Positions 45,622 to 54,428 of a stretch of DNA of 64,000 bases are shown here, piece by piece. This DNA comes from Nocardiopsis coralli (lineage in GTDB: Bacteria > Actinomycetota > Actinomycetes > Streptosporangiales > Streptosporangiaceae): the NCBI RefSeq assembly GCF_014892575.1, contig NZ_JADBGI010000005.1, positions 62,001 through 126,000 on the forward strand, read 5' to 3'. Position 1 is the stretch's first letter, and each line of letters begins with the position of its first letter. The notes below the pieces were generated by a model. That model had not been told where the DNA came from. It searched no databases and was given only the letters and a program-made list of their open reading frames with translations. The translations under genes and the position numbers were made by a program.

Positions 45622-46146
45622 ATGACTTCCGCGCGTGATGACCACCAGAGCCAGGGCGAGCAGCCGGTACGCATGACGTTCTACGAGGCCGTGGGCGGGG
45701 AGGAGTTCTTCACCCGCCTGGTCGGCCGTTTCTACGAGGGCGTGGCCCAGGACGAAGAGCTCCGGGCCATGTACCCGGAGGAGGACCTCGGCCCTGCCGA
45801 GGAGCGGCTGCGCCTGTTCCTCATCCAGTACTGGGGCGGGCCGCGCACCTACAACGAACAGCGCGGCCACCCGCGCCTGCGCATGCGGCACTTCCCGTTC
45901 CGCATCGGTGCGCACGAGCGCGACGTGTGGCTCAAGCACATGCGCGCCGCCGTGGACTCGGTCGAACTCCCCGAACCGCTGGAGCGCCAGCTGTGGGAGT
46001 ACATGGTCATGGCCGCGCACAGCATGGTGAACGTGCCCGAGGAGACAGCGGCCCCGCAGGTGTCCGACCCGACCTCGGTGTCGGTCTCCGCCGATTCCGG
46101 CGACGACGATGACGACGGTGAGACCGTCACGATCTCCCTGAAGTGA
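45622..46146 (+). CDS. glbO: Truncated haemoglobin, group II (GlbO-like)
   Basis: The 174-residue protein has a 2-on-2 globin core (about 18-138): [48 protein letters not shown] (in blocks), the proximal-histidine segment [12 protein letters not shown] and ERDVWLKHM with the conserved Trp of group II. An acidic tail ([10 protein letters not shown]) follows. Group II truncated haemoglobins bind oxygen tightly and take part in redox or peroxide chemistry. Proximity of ettA is shared with mycobacteria as I recall. The ATG at 45622 has a -10 box immediately before it. The gene converges with the thioesterase gene. Confidence 0.92.
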   Translation: MTSARDDHQSQGEQPVRMTFYEAVGGEEFFTRLVGRFYEGVAQDEELRAMYPEEDLGPAEERLRLFLIQYWGGPRTYNEQRGHPRLRMRHFPFRIGAHERDVWLKHMRAAVDSVELPEPLERQLWEYMVMAAHSMVNVPEETAAPQVSDPTSVSVSADSGDDDDDGETVTISLK

Positions 46147-46179
46147 CCGCCCCGCCCCGCGGTTCCCGGTGAGGTCGGT

Positions 46180-46626
46180 CTACGCGTAGTCGGCGAGGAA
46201 GGCGCGCTCGGCGGCGTCGAGCCTCCGGGCGCGCTGCTGGTCCACGTCGAAACCGACCAGCACGGTGCGGGCGCGCAGATAGACGGTGTTCTCGTCGAGG
46301 ATCTCGTAGGCCAGGGTGAAGCTGGAGTTGCGCACCTCGGTGACCCACAGTTCGACCCGGACCGGCTCGGTGCGCGGGAGCAGCGGAGCGAGGTAGTCGG
46401 CCTCCTGGCGTGCGACGACCATCGCCCCGAAGACCTGGTCGGTGTGGCCCTGCCCGAAGTGGAGGAACGAGATCCGGGCGTCCTCCAGGTAGGTGAGCAT
46501 GCGCACGTTGTTGACGTGGAACTGCGGGTCGAGGTCGGCGTAGCGGACCTGCTGCAGGTGCACGTGGCGCTGCGGCGTCCCGCCCTGCGTCTCGCTCGCC
46601 GCCGGTCCGGCCTCGGTCTGTGTCAC
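46180..46626 (-). CDS. Hotdog-fold acyl-CoA thioesterase (4HBT)
   Basis: The 148-residue protein starts at a GTG with AGAGGA upstream. The active-site helix RYADLDPQFHVNNVRMLTYLED follows the 4HBT pattern YxDxDxxxHVNN in which Asp is catalytic. Later strands read VRVELWVTEVRNSSFTLAYEI and VYLRARTVLVGFD. It probably hydrolyses acyl- or aryl-CoA thioesters; the physiological substrate is unknown. Palindromes lie about 65-90 bases upstream. It is downstream of and co-directional with the prolyl oligopeptidase gene, with a 188-base gap. Confidence 0.9.
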   Translation of the reverse strand: MTQTEAGPAASETQGGTPQRHVHLQQVRYADLDPQFHVNNVRMLTYLEDARISFLHFGQGHTDQVFGAMVVARQEADYLAPLLPRTEPVRVELWVTEVRNSSFTLAYEILDENTVYLRARTVLVGFDVDQQRARRLDAAERAFLADYA

Positions 46627-46690
46627 GTCGGGGATCCTCTCGTGGGTGCTCTCCGGGGGTGTCGGACGGTTCCGATTGTCTCAACACCCC

Positions 46691-46715
46691 CGGGAGAGAG
46701 TGTTACTCCCGAGTA
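46691..46715. promoter_or_regulatory. Overlapping palindromes upstream of the thioesterase
   Basis: CGGGAG/CTCCCG (46691-46696 and 46706-46711, 9-base spacer) overlaps TACTCCCGAGTA (46704-46715), a perfect 12-base palindrome. Either could be an operator for the thioesterase or a structure after the oligopeptidase gene. Confidence 0.35.
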
Positions 46716-46814
46716 GGAAAACGCTGTGTTGTTCCTCTCGGGGCTTCACTGTGCAGGTCAGAGGCGTGCGCGGCCGGTGGCCGTGCCCGGAACGGACGCC
46801 GGTGGAACCGGAGG

Positions 46815-48899
46815 TCAGGCCGTGGCCGCCCCGAGATGGTGCGCGAGGAACGCCAGCTGCTCGGAGTTGAGCGACACCCGCCGGCTCACCGAACGTGCGC
46901 TGTGCCCGACCTCGGACTCGCGCCTGAGCAGCACCGGGCTCTCCTCCGGCGCCGCCGACGTCGCCCACTGCATCTGCGCGCACAGCTTGCGGGCGTGCAG
47001 CGGGTCCACCCGGGTGTCGTTGTCGAAGACCGTGAACAGCGTCGCCGGGTACCGGGTCCCCTCGCGCACCTTGTGGTACGGCGAGTAACCCAGCAGCCAG
47101 CCCAGCTGCTCGGCGTCGTCGGCCGTGCCGTACTCGACGTTCCACAGCTGTCCCAGGCCGAAGCGCTCGTACCGCACCATGTCCAGCAGCGGCGCGGAGC
47201 ACACGGCCGCCGCGAACAGGTCCGGGCGCTGGGTGACCATCGCGCCGACCAGCAGCCCGCCGTTGCTCCCGCCCAGCACCGACAGCTGCCCGGGCGTGGT
47301 GACCCCGGTCGCGATCAGGTGCTCACCCGCGGCGATGCAGTCGTCGAAGACGTTCTGCTTGCGCTCGAGCATCCCGTCCCGGTGCCACTCCTCGCCCTCC
47401 TCCAGGCCGCCGCGCAGGTTCGCGACCACGTGCACACCGCCCGAACGCACCCAGGCCAGCGCCGTCGGGGAGAACGCCGGCGGCTGGGAGATCCGGAACC
47501 CGCCGTAGCCGTACAGGATCGTCGGCCGCGGCCCCTCACCCGCGTCGGCCGGCGCCACCACGAGCATCCGCACCGGTGTGCCGTCCCGCGACGTGTACGT
47601 CACCTGCTCGACCGAGACGTCCGGGACCTCGATCTCACCCGGCGCGTGCGCCCACGCCGTCACCTCGCCGGCCAGGGCGTCGTAGCGGTACACCGACGAC
47701 GGGTGGGTGGTGTCGGTGTAACCGAACCACGCCTCGTGCCCGCCCTCGCGCCGCTCGACGATCCCGCCGATCGCACCCAGCCCCGGCATCTCCAGCGCAC
47801 CCAGGCGCTCACCGGTGGCCAGGTCGTGGCGGGTGATCTCGCTGACCGCGTGCCGGGCCCAGGCCACCAGAAGTTCCGGCCGGTCCAGGTCGGGGCCGTC
47901 GAGGACCGCGTAGTCCTCCATGACCGCCTCGGGGTCCTCCGAGACCAGTTCGGTCCAGTCGCCGGGGGACGCGGGGTCGGCCACGCACAGGCGCCCGCGC
48001 GGGGCGTCGCGGTCGGTGAACAGATACAGGCGCCCGTCCCGGCCCACGTGCGGGCTGAGCGCGGCGTCCACACCCTCCTGCACGACCGTGAACTCAGGGG
48101 CGTCGGGAGGCGACACCGTCAGGTCGGCCAGGCGCACCTCGGTGGCGGCGGAGGTCCCGCGGGAGGTTGTGACCGTGAGCCAGCGCCCGTCCCGGCTGAG
48201 GGAGGGCAGGTGGAAGTCGGTCATGTCCCGGCCCGCGCCGAAGACCAGCGCGTCCTCCTCGGTCGGGGTGCCCAGGCGGTGCAGGTACACACGCCGGTGG
48301 TAGTGCTCCTCGCCCTCGGGGACCTCGTCGGCGGGCAGCCGGCGCACGTAGTAGAAGGCCGAGGAGTCCGGCAGCCACGCGACGGGGGAGTAACGGCCGC
48401 GGTCGATGGGGCCGTCCACGAGCTCACCGGTGTCGATGTCGACCACACGGAGCACCGACTCCTCGTTCCCGCCCTCGGAGAGCTGGTGGGCGAGCAGGCG
48501 CCCGCCCGGGTCGACCTTCCAGGCGTCGAGCGTGGTCAGGCCCTCGGGGTCGAGCGCGCCGGGGTCGACGAGCACGCGCTCCTGCCCGTCCTCGGACATG
48601 AGCAGCACGGCGTGTTCCTGGTCGGGGTCGCGCCGAAGGTAGAAGGACCGCGCGCCGACGTGCACGGGGGCGCCCACCCCGCCCGAGCCCATCAGGGCGC
48701 GCAGGTGGAGGGCGAACCGGTCCCGGCCGCTGTACTCGGCGCTCGCGCGCGCGTAGAGGGTGTCCTGCGCCTCGGCCCACTCCTTGGTCGCGGAGGAGTC
48801 GGCCTCCTCCAACCACCGGTAGGGATCGGAGACGGTGTGGCCGTGCAGGTTCTCGGTGAGGTCCAGCCGTTCGGCGGAGGGGTAGCGGAGTTCGTGCAT
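46815..48899 (-). CDS. Prolyl oligopeptidase family serine peptidase (S9A)
   Basis: The 694-residue enzyme starts MHELRYPSAERLDL; 58 extra upstream codons were rejected because they lack family sequence and a -10 box lies 7 bases before this ATG. Residues 1-400 contain the N-terminal DPYRWLEE motif and a seven-bladed propeller. The alpha/beta-hydrolase domain has the nucleophile Ser545 in GGSNGGLLVG, the Asp in DNDTRVDP and the His in EVGHSAR, so the triad is complete. The enzyme cleaves short peptides after proline in the cytoplasm; there is no signal peptide. Length fits the family (about 700). Confidence 0.95.
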   Translation of the reverse strand: MHELRYPSAERLDLTENLHGHTVSDPYRWLEEADSSATKEWAEAQDTLYARASAEYSGRDRFALHLRALMGSGGVGAPVHVGARSFYLRRDPDQEHAVLLMSEDGQERVLVDPGALDPEGLTTLDAWKVDPGGRLLAHQLSEGGNEESVLRVVDIDTGELVDGPIDRGRYSPVAWLPDSSAFYYVRRLPADEVPEGEEHYHRRVYLHRLGTPTEEDALVFGAGRDMTDFHLPSLSRDGRWLTVTTSRGTSAATEVRLADLTVSPPDAPEFTVVQEGVDAALSPHVGRDGRLYLFTDRDAPRGRLCVADPASPGDWTELVSEDPEAVMEDYAVLDGPDLDRPELLVAWARHAVSEITRHDLATGERLGALEMPGLGAIGGIVERREGGHEAWFGYTDTTHPSSVYRYDALAGEVTAWAHAPGEIEVPDVSVEQVTYTSRDGTPVRMLVVAPADAGEGPRPTILYGYGGFRISQPPAFSPTALAWVRSGGVHVVANLRGGLEEGEEWHRDGMLERKQNVFDDCIAAGEHLIATGVTTPGQLSVLGGSNGGLLVGAMVTQRPDLFAAAVCSAPLLDMVRYERFGLGQLWNVEYGTADDAEQLGWLLGYSPYHKVREGTRYPATLFTVFDNDTRVDPLHARKLCAQMQWATSAAPEESPVLLRRESEVGHSARSVSRRVSLNSEQLAFLAHHLGAATA

Positions 48900-48912
48900 G
48901 CTCCGAAGCCTA
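48900..48912 (-). promoter_or_regulatory. Leaderless promoter of the oligopeptidase gene
   Basis: On the minus strand TAGGCT (48907-48912) is followed by 7 bases and the ATG, the same geometry and hexamer as ettA. Nothing else is recognisable in the 305-base gap up to 49204. Confidence 0.45.
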
Positions 48913-49204
48913 TCCAGTCCTCCGAACCGTCCAGGAAAGGGTTTTGGGCGACACGGAATGGCCCGCGAAAACGGAGAACACACGGTTTCTGCGCGGTCCG
49001 GCGTAAATTGGGGTGGCGCCGGGACGGTCCCAACAAGCAGACTGAATGCGGGACGCAACTCGGCGGGAACCACCGGGAGGTCCGTGTGGCAAGGCGAACA
49101 GAATCACCGATCCTCGGGTCGGTGCACAAGGAGGTCTCCTGGCTGGCCGATCGGCTGGCCGGGGATGAGACACGGCCGTCGCGTCCGGCGGCCGGGGTGG
49201 GACG

Positions 49205-49756
49205 ATGAGTGCCCGGAACGGCGGGGCGGATGCCACTGCCGCCGCCCGGAGGCACGTGCTCCTGCTCAATGCCAGCTTCGAACCGCTCACGACATTGCCG
49301 CTGCGCAGGGCGGTCCTGCTCGTTCTACGCGAGAAGGCCGAGGTCGTGCACCGGGACGAGGCCGGGGCGCTGCTCCATTCGGCGACGAGGACCTACGAGG
49401 TGCCGTCGGTGATCCGGTTGCGGCGGTACATCAACGTCCCCCACGGACGGCGGGTGCCGCTGACACGGGTGGCGCTCATGCGGCGGGACCGGCACACGTG
49501 CGGTTACTGCGGAAAGCGGGCGGAGACCATCGACCACGTCATTCCGCGCAGCCGCGGTGGCGCACATGTGTGGGAGAACGTGGTGGCCGCCTGCAAACCC
49601 TGTAATCACCGGAAGGCCGACAAGTTCCTGGACGAGATCGGCTGGCAACTCAACGTCACCCCGAAGGTGCCCAAGGGTCCGCACTGGCGGTTGATCAACG
49701 GCGACCTGCACGGTGATCCACAGTGGGAGCCCTACACCGGGCACCTGGCGGCCTGA
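49205..49756 (+). CDS. HNH endonuclease
   Basis: The 183-residue protein has the actinobacterial HNH layout: LLLNASFEPLTTLPLRRAVLL at the start, then a zinc-binding HNH domain with CGYC (99-102), DHVIPRSRGG containing the catalytic His111, Asn125 and CKPCNHRK (130-137). It ends with the conserved VPKGPHW and DPQWEPYTGHL. Such proteins are single-copy and conserved across actinobacteria (Rv2469c in M. tuberculosis, as I recall) and are not tied to mobile elements. A role in DNA repair or nucleic-acid processing is plausible but unproven. A long hairpin after the stop separates it from ilvD. Confidence 0.92.
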   Translation: MSARNGGADATAAARRHVLLLNASFEPLTTLPLRRAVLLVLREKAEVVHRDEAGALLHSATRTYEVPSVIRLRRYINVPHGRRVPLTRVALMRRDRHTCGYCGKRAETIDHVIPRSRGGAHVWENVVAACKPCNHRKADKFLDEIGWQLNVTPKVPKGPHWRLINGDLHGDPQWEPYTGHLAA

Positions 49757-49828
49757 GCTTCAGGGGCCGGTGTCCTGCGTCCCGGCCGGCCCCGCTGTCA
49801 GCGCCCGAGGAACACACCACCGACCCAG

Positions 49829-49870
49829 GCTCCTGGGGGCACCCTTTTCACGGGGGCTGCCCCCAGGAGC
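49829..49870. terminator. Bidirectional terminator between HNH and ilvD
   Basis: Perfect 13-base arms (49829-49841 and 49858-49870) with a 16-base loop are followed on the plus strand by TTCGCTTTGT. Confidence 0.85.
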
Positions 49871-49899
49871 TTCGCTTTGTCCCGGGGCGTGCTCGGCGC

Positions 49900-51762
49900 C
49901 TACTTCTCGATCTGCTCCACGTCCCGCGCGGCGCCGGTGTGGGCCGAGGTGGCCATCGCGGCGTAGGCGCGCAGAGCCGCCGTCACCGGGCGCTCGCGGT
50001 CGACCGGGCGGAACCGGCCCAGCTCCTTCAGCAGGCGCTCGCGGCGGGTGTCGAGCTCGTCCTCGGGCACCTCCAGCACGATCCCCCGGTTCGGGATGTC
50101 GATGCTGATGGTGTCGCCGTCCTCCACGAGCGCGATGTCGCCGCCCGCGGCCGCCTCGGGGGAGGCGTGGCCGATCGACAGCCCGGAGGTCCCGCCGGAG
50201 AAGCGGCCGTCGGTGATGAGCGCGCAGGCCTTGCCCAGGCCGCGGCCCTTGAGGAAGCTCGTCGGGTACAGCATCTCCTGCATGCCGGGGCCGCCCTTGG
50301 GGCCCTCGTAGCGGATCACCACGACGTCACCGGGCTCGATCTCCTTGCGCAGGATCCCGTCGACGGCGTCCTCCTGCGACTCGAAGACCTTCGCGGGCCC
50401 GGAGAAGGTCCACAGCTCCTCCTCCACGCCGGCGGTCTTGACGATCGCGCCCTGCGGGGCGAGGTTGCCGAAGAGCACCGCGAGCCCGCCGTCCTTGGTG
50501 TAGGCGTGCTCGTATGAGCGGATGCAGCCCTGCTCCCGGTCGGTGTCCAGGCTGTCCCACCGTGTGCTCTGGGAGTAGGCCTTGGTGGTGCGCTTGCCGC
50601 CGGGTGCGGCGTGGAAGAGCTCGACCGCCTCGGGCAGCGGGGACTCGCCGGCGATGTCCCACTCCTCGATGAACTCACCGATGGTCTTGCCGTGCACGGT
50701 GGGCCGGCTGGTGTCGAGCAGGCCGCCGCGGGCCAGTTCGCCGAGGATCCCGGGGATGCCGCCCGCCCGGTGCACGTCCTCGATGTGGTACTTCTCCGTG
50801 TTCGGCGCGACCTTGCACAGGCACGGGACCCTGCGCGAGACCTCGTCGATCTCCGGCAGCCCGTAGTCGACGCCGGCCTCGGTGGCGGTGGCGAGCAGGT
50901 GCAGGATCGTGTTGGTCGAGCCGCCCATGGCCACGTCGAGCGCCATGGCGTTCTCGAAGGCCGCGGGGGTGGCGATCGACAGCGGCAGGACGGAGTCGTC
51001 GTCGTCCTGGTAGTAGCGGCGCGCGGCCTCCACGACGCGGTGCCCGGCCTTCTCGTAGAGGGCGCGGCGGGCGGTGTGCGTGGCGAGCACGGTGCCGTTG
51101 CCGGGCAGGGCCAGCCCCATCGCCTCGGTCAGGCAGTTCATCGAGTTGGCGGTGAACATGCCCGAGCAGGAACCGCAGGTCGGGCAGGCGTTCTCCTCCA
51201 TCTCGTCGAGCTCCTCCTGGGAGACGCTCTCGTCGGCGGAGGCGATCATCGGGTTGATGAGGTCGAGCTTCTTGACCTTGGTCGCGGTGCCGTCCACGAC
51301 GGTGACCTTGCCGGCTTCCATGGGCCCGCCGGAGACGAAGACGGTGGGGACGTTGAGGCGCATGGCGGCCAGCAGCATCCCGGGGGTGATCTTGTCGCAG
51401 TTGGACACGCACACCAGGGCGTCGGCGCAGTGCGCGTTGACCATGTACTCGACGGAGTCGGCGATGAGCTCGCGGCTGGGCAGCGAGTAGAGCATGCCCC
51501 CGTGGCCCATGGCGATGCCGTCGTCCACGGCGATGGAGTTGAACTCGCGGGGGACGCCCCCGGCCTCGCGGATCGCGTTCGCCACGACCTCGGCGACCTC
51601 GCGCAGGTGCACGTGTCCGGGGACGAACTCGGTGAAGCTGTTGGCCACGGCCACGATGGGCTTGCCGAAGTCCTCGCGCTCCACACCGGTGGCGCGCATG
51701 AGGGCACGCGCGCCGGCCATGTTCCTGCCGTGGGTGACGGTGCGTGAGCGTAGGGCTGGCAT
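49900..51762 (-). CDS. ilvD: Dihydroxy-acid dehydratase
   Basis: The 620-residue enzyme catalyses the third common step of valine, leucine and isoleucine synthesis. Iron-sulfur and active-site motifs are [20 protein letters not shown] and [13 protein letters not shown], with substrate-binding [19 protein letters not shown] near the start and the C-terminal [15 protein letters not shown]. Length matches E. coli IlvD (616). The ATG at 51762 ([19 protein letters not shown]) is preferred because GGGAG lies 9 bases upstream; an ATG at 51777 has no site. A 9-bp stem-loop stands about 67 bases upstream. Confidence 0.97.
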   Translation of the reverse strand: MPALRSRTVTHGRNMAGARALMRATGVEREDFGKPIVAVANSFTEFVPGHVHLREVAEVVANAIREAGGVPREFNSIAVDDGIAMGHGGMLYSLPSRELIADSVEYMVNAHCADALVCVSNCDKITPGMLLAAMRLNVPTVFVSGGPMEAGKVTVVDGTATKVKKLDLINPMIASADESVSQEELDEMEENACPTCGSCSGMFTANSMNCLTEAMGLALPGNGTVLATHTARRALYEKAGHRVVEAARRYYQDDDDSVLPLSIATPAAFENAMALDVAMGGSTNTILHLLATATEAGVDYGLPEIDEVSRRVPCLCKVAPNTEKYHIEDVHRAGGIPGILGELARGGLLDTSRPTVHGKTIGEFIEEWDIAGESPLPEAVELFHAAPGGKRTTKAYSQSTRWDSLDTDREQGCIRSYEHAYTKDGGLAVLFGNLAPQGAIVKTAGVEEELWTFSGPAKVFESQEDAVDGILRKEIEPGDVVVIRYEGPKGGPGMQEMLYPTSFLKGRGLGKACALITDGRFSGGTSGLSIGHASPEAAAGGDIALVEDGDTISIDIPNRGIVLEVPEDELDTRRERLLKELGRFRPVDRERPVTAALRAYAAMATSAHTGAARDVEQIEK

Positions 51763-51828
51763 CGGGGAGACTCCCATCGTTACGGGGTGTGCGTGTTCCG
51801 ATGGTAATCCCTCGTGAGGGGCGCTTCG

Positions 51829-51866
51829 GTCTCATGAGTGAAGACGCTGCGTCCGAATCATGAGAC
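51829..51866 (-). promoter_or_regulatory. Stem-loop upstream of ilvD
   Basis: GTCTCATGA (51829-51837) and TCATGAGAC (51858-51866) are perfect 9-base arms; between them GACG/CGTC forms an inner stem. In the ilvD 5' region this may be an RNA leader structure or an operator. No leader peptide with branched-chain codons is apparent. Confidence 0.4.
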
Positions 51867-51942
51867 AGTCGGTCCGCGGTGGGTCCGGGGAGAGCTCCGC
51901 GCGCCCGTCCTGTTCACCGGAGGCAGGCCCCGGACATACCGA

Positions 51943-51981
51943 GGGCCCGGGTGCCACCTCGTCGTGGCCGGTCCCGGGCCC
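51943..51981 (-). terminator. Terminator after the NERD gene
   Basis: GGGCCCGGG/CCCGGGCCC (51943-51951 and 51973-51981) with an inner GCCAC/GTGGC stem lies 27 bases beyond the NERD stop on the minus strand. Confidence 0.7.
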
Positions 51982-52007
51982 GTGTCCTGCGTGCTTTCGT
52001 GCGGCCC

Positions 52008-52832
52008 TCAGTAACGGGCCGGCAGGGCCTTCTTCGCGGCCTGATAGATCTCCTCGATCTCCGTCTCGGTCAACCGGTCGCGTCCGCTGCGCAACCACTT
52101 GCGGACCTTGGTCCCCTGGATGATGTCCACCCCGCGCAGCCGGTGGCTGTCCCAGGGCATGCCGGGGCCGTAGATCGCCAGCGAGGCCCGGACCTTGATG
52201 TCGCGTCCGAGCTCGGCGCTGACGAGCTCTTCCGCGCGCTGGGCCTCCTCCAGGGCCTCGTCGATGCGCTCGTTCTTGGAGAAGCGACCGTGGTAGAGCT
52301 TCTCCAGCTTGTTGCGCAGAGGCAGGCGCTTGTCCCACGCCTCGGAGTCGATGGCGAACGCACCGCGCCGACCCACGATGAAGTGGTCGATCTGCCCGTT
52401 GCCGCCCGGCACGGCCCGGGCGTGCAGCACCCGGTACCCGAGCTGCTTCATGACCTTGAGCTGGACCTCGGTGCGCCGTTGTGCCGCAGAGGGTTTGCGC
52501 CAGCGGGGGATCTCCGACTCGCGCCGGGAGCTGTAGATCGTCCAGGCGATCATGACGATGATGCCCAGGGTCGCGCTGACCGCCCATTCCGAGGTGAGCA
52601 GGCCGAACACGGCGGTGACGGCCACGGCCGCGCCGATACGGATGATCCATTTGCGGGCGGACTGGCTCGATTTGAGCGCGCCGTACATCGATGCGCCCGA
52701 ATCGTCCTGGTTCTTACGTTGGTTGGGGAAAAAGAGGGTCTCGGGGTTGTCCGTCTCCCGGTTTCCAGACGCCTCTTCGGGGCCGTTCACTCGCGTTGCC
52801 GTTTCCACGTCGGACAGGTTAGTTCCATCCAT
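52008..52832 (-). CDS. Membrane-anchored NERD-domain protein
   Basis: The 274-residue protein has an acidic N-terminus (1-60), two transmembrane helices (about 63-79 and 84-100) and a NERD (nuclease-related) domain from about 114 (AAQRRTEVQLKVMKQLGYRVL, GGNGQIDHFIVGRRGAFAID in blocks). The PD-(D/E)XK core keeps Asp149 in IDH, but the usual (D/E)-x-K reads Asp162-Ser-Glu164, so the catalytic lysine is replaced. It may be inactive or use Lys168. NERD proteins of this type are often found as membrane proteins of unknown function. The gene has a leaderless-type promoter. Confidence 0.8.
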   Translation of the reverse strand: MDGTNLSDVETATRVNGPEEASGNRETDNPETLFFPNQRKNQDDSGASMYGALKSSQSARKWIIRIGAAVAVTAVFGLLTSEWAVSATLGIIVMIAWTIYSSRRESEIPRWRKPSAAQRRTEVQLKVMKQLGYRVLHARAVPGGNGQIDHFIVGRRGAFAIDSEAWDKRLPLRNKLEKLYHGRFSKNERIDEALEEAQRAEELVSAELGRDIKVRASLAIYGPGMPWDSHRLRGVDIIQGTKVRKWLRSGRDRLTETEIEEIYQAAKKALPARY

Positions 52833-52844
52833 ATCCGAGTCCTA
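52833..52844 (-). promoter_or_regulatory. Leaderless promoter of the NERD gene
   Basis: TAGGAC (minus strand, 52839-52844) is 6 bases before the ATG at 52832. No purine-rich ribosome-binding site exists between. Confidence 0.45.
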
Positions 52845-52986
52845 GTGCCTGACATCTCACACGGTTGTTTCCTCGCTCTTCTGTGTGCACGCGTGTGTGC
52901 GCAAGGAAACGGGGGCATGATCGTTGCTTCGTCGGTCTCTCTGGAGAAGCGGCGCCAACTCCAGTGGTGCCCCCTCTGGTGCCCGC

Positions 52987-53000
52987 TAACCTGAGGCCCC
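52987..53000 (+). promoter_or_regulatory. Near-leaderless promoter of the amidase gene
   Basis: TAACCT (52987-52992) is 8 bases before the ATG at 53001. Upstream, GTTTCCT/AGGAAAC (52867-52873 and 52904-52910) form an inverted repeat between the divergent NERD and amidase genes. Confidence 0.45.
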
Positions 53001-54428
53001 ATGACCCAGATCCACGACCAGACGGCACAGGGGTTGGCTGCATTGGTCCGCAGTCGTGAACTGTCCCCTGTTGAGATCACTGAGCATGTTCTGCGGCGGA
53101 CCGAACGGCACGATCCGGCCCTCGGTGCATTCGTTTCGGTCATGTCAGAAATGGCCATGGAGCAGGCTCTGAATGCGGAGAAGCGTGTCATGTCCGACGC
53201 GCCCGACCGGCTTCCGCCCCTGCTGGGGGTCCCGGTTCCGGTCAAAGACCTCGAACCGGTCGCAGGTGCACCCGTGACCCACGGGTCCCGACTGTTCCAC
53301 GACACCGTCGCACCCTCCGACGGCGGCGTCGTCACCCGGCTGCGCGCGGCCGGGGCCGTGATCACCGGCAAGACCAACACCCCCGAGTTCGGGTCGAGCT
53401 GTTACACCGAGAACGAGGTCGCCCCGCCCACCCGCAACCCCTGGGACACCGCGCTCACCCCGGGCGGCTCCAGCGGGGGAGCGGCCGCCGCGGTCGCCGC
53501 ACGCCTGGCCCCGGCCGCCCACGCCAGCGACGGCGGCGGATCGATCCGCATCCCCGCGAGCTCGTGCGGGCTCTTCGGGCTCAAACCCACCCGCGGCCGG
53601 ATCTCCGGCGCCCCGGCCCGCGCCGATCTGCTCGGGCTGTCCACCTCGGGCCCGCTGACCCGTACGGTCGCCGATGCCGCGCTCCTGCTGGACACCATGG
53701 CCTTCAGCGCGCCCGGCGACCCGTTCCGTGCACCCGAGCACCACGGCGGTTTCCTGCGCCACGTGGAGGAGGAACCAGGCCGCCTGCGCATCGGCACCTA
53801 CGCCGGGACCGGATCCGCGGGCGTGGAGCTCCACCCCGACGTGCGCACGGCCCACGAGGAGACCGTCGCGCTCCTCACCGGCCTGGGGCACGAGGTCGAA
53901 GAGGTCCCGGTCCCCTACGACACCCACTTCGGCGGGCACTTCGCGGAGGACTTCGGGGTGCTGTGGGCCGCCATGGCCTCGGCCGCGCCCGTCCCGCCCG
54001 AGCACGAGGACGTACTGACCCCGCTCAACCGGTGGCTGCGCGAACGCGCCCGCGCCACCCCCGCCCCGCGCCTGGTGCAGGCGTTGGGCCGCCTCCAGCA
54101 GGGGGTGCGCTCCTTCATGACCGCGACCGCGCAGTTCGACGCCCTGCTCGCCCCGACCCTGGCCCGCCCGCCGGTCCCGATCGGGCACTTCACCCAGGAG
54201 GGCCCCGAGCGCACCTTCGAGCTGATGACGCAGTTCTCGCCCTTCACGTCCCTCTACAACGTCACCGGACAGCCCTCGGTCAACGTGCCCCTGTACTGGA
54301 GCCCGGACGGCCTGCCCATCGGGTCGATGATCAGCGCTCCGGTCGGGGGCGAGGGGACCCTGTTGGCCCTGTCGGCCCAGCTGGAGCGGGCCCGTCCGTG
54401 GGCGCACCGGGTTCCGCCGGGGGTGTGA
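53001..54428 (+). CDS. Amidase (amidase-signature family)
   Basis: The 475-residue hydrolase has the Ser-cisSer-Lys triad: Lys82 in PVPVKD, cis-Ser157 in PGGSSGGAAAA and nucleophile Ser181 in DGGGSIRIPAS. The N-terminus follows the family (LVRSRELSPVEITEHVL, then HDPALGAFVSV), and the C-terminal block TSLYNVTGQPSVNVPLYW is typical. No GatB or GatA partner is present and the core differs from GatA, so a catabolic amidase acting on small amides or amino-acid amides is likely. Its last 98 bases are antisense to the end of the MFS gene. Confidence 0.92.
   Translation: MTQIHDQTAQGLAALVRSRELSPVEITEHVLRRTERHDPALGAFVSVMSEMAMEQALNAEKRVMSDAPDRLPPLLGVPVPVKDLEPVAGAPVTHGSRLFHDTVAPSDGGVVTRLRAAGAVITGKTNTPEFGSSCYTENEVAPPTRNPWDTALTPGGSSGGAAAAVAARLAPAAHASDGGGSIRIPASSCGLFGLKPTRGRISGAPARADLLGLSTSGPLTRTVADAALLLDTMAFSAPGDPFRAPEHHGGFLRHVEEEPGRLRIGTYAGTGSAGVELHPDVRTAHEETVALLTGLGHEVEEVPVPYDTHFGGHFAEDFGVLWAAMASAAPVPPEHEDVLTPLNRWLRERARATPAPRLVQALGRLQQGVRSFMTATAQFDALLAPTLARPPVPIGHFTQEGPERTFELMTQFSPFTSLYNVTGQPSVNVPLYWSPDGLPIGSMISAPVGGEGTLLALSAQLERARPWAHRVPPGV

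Noticed and set aside
46620-49208. 862-codon plus-strand frame antisense to the prolyl oligopeptidase
   Set aside because: Arg/Val/Gly-rich shadow of a well-conserved enzyme.
52867-52910. Terminator between NERD and amidase
   Set aside because: The 7-base dyad has a 30-base loop and lies between divergent promoters, so a terminator role makes no sense; it may be an operator, but evidence is thin.
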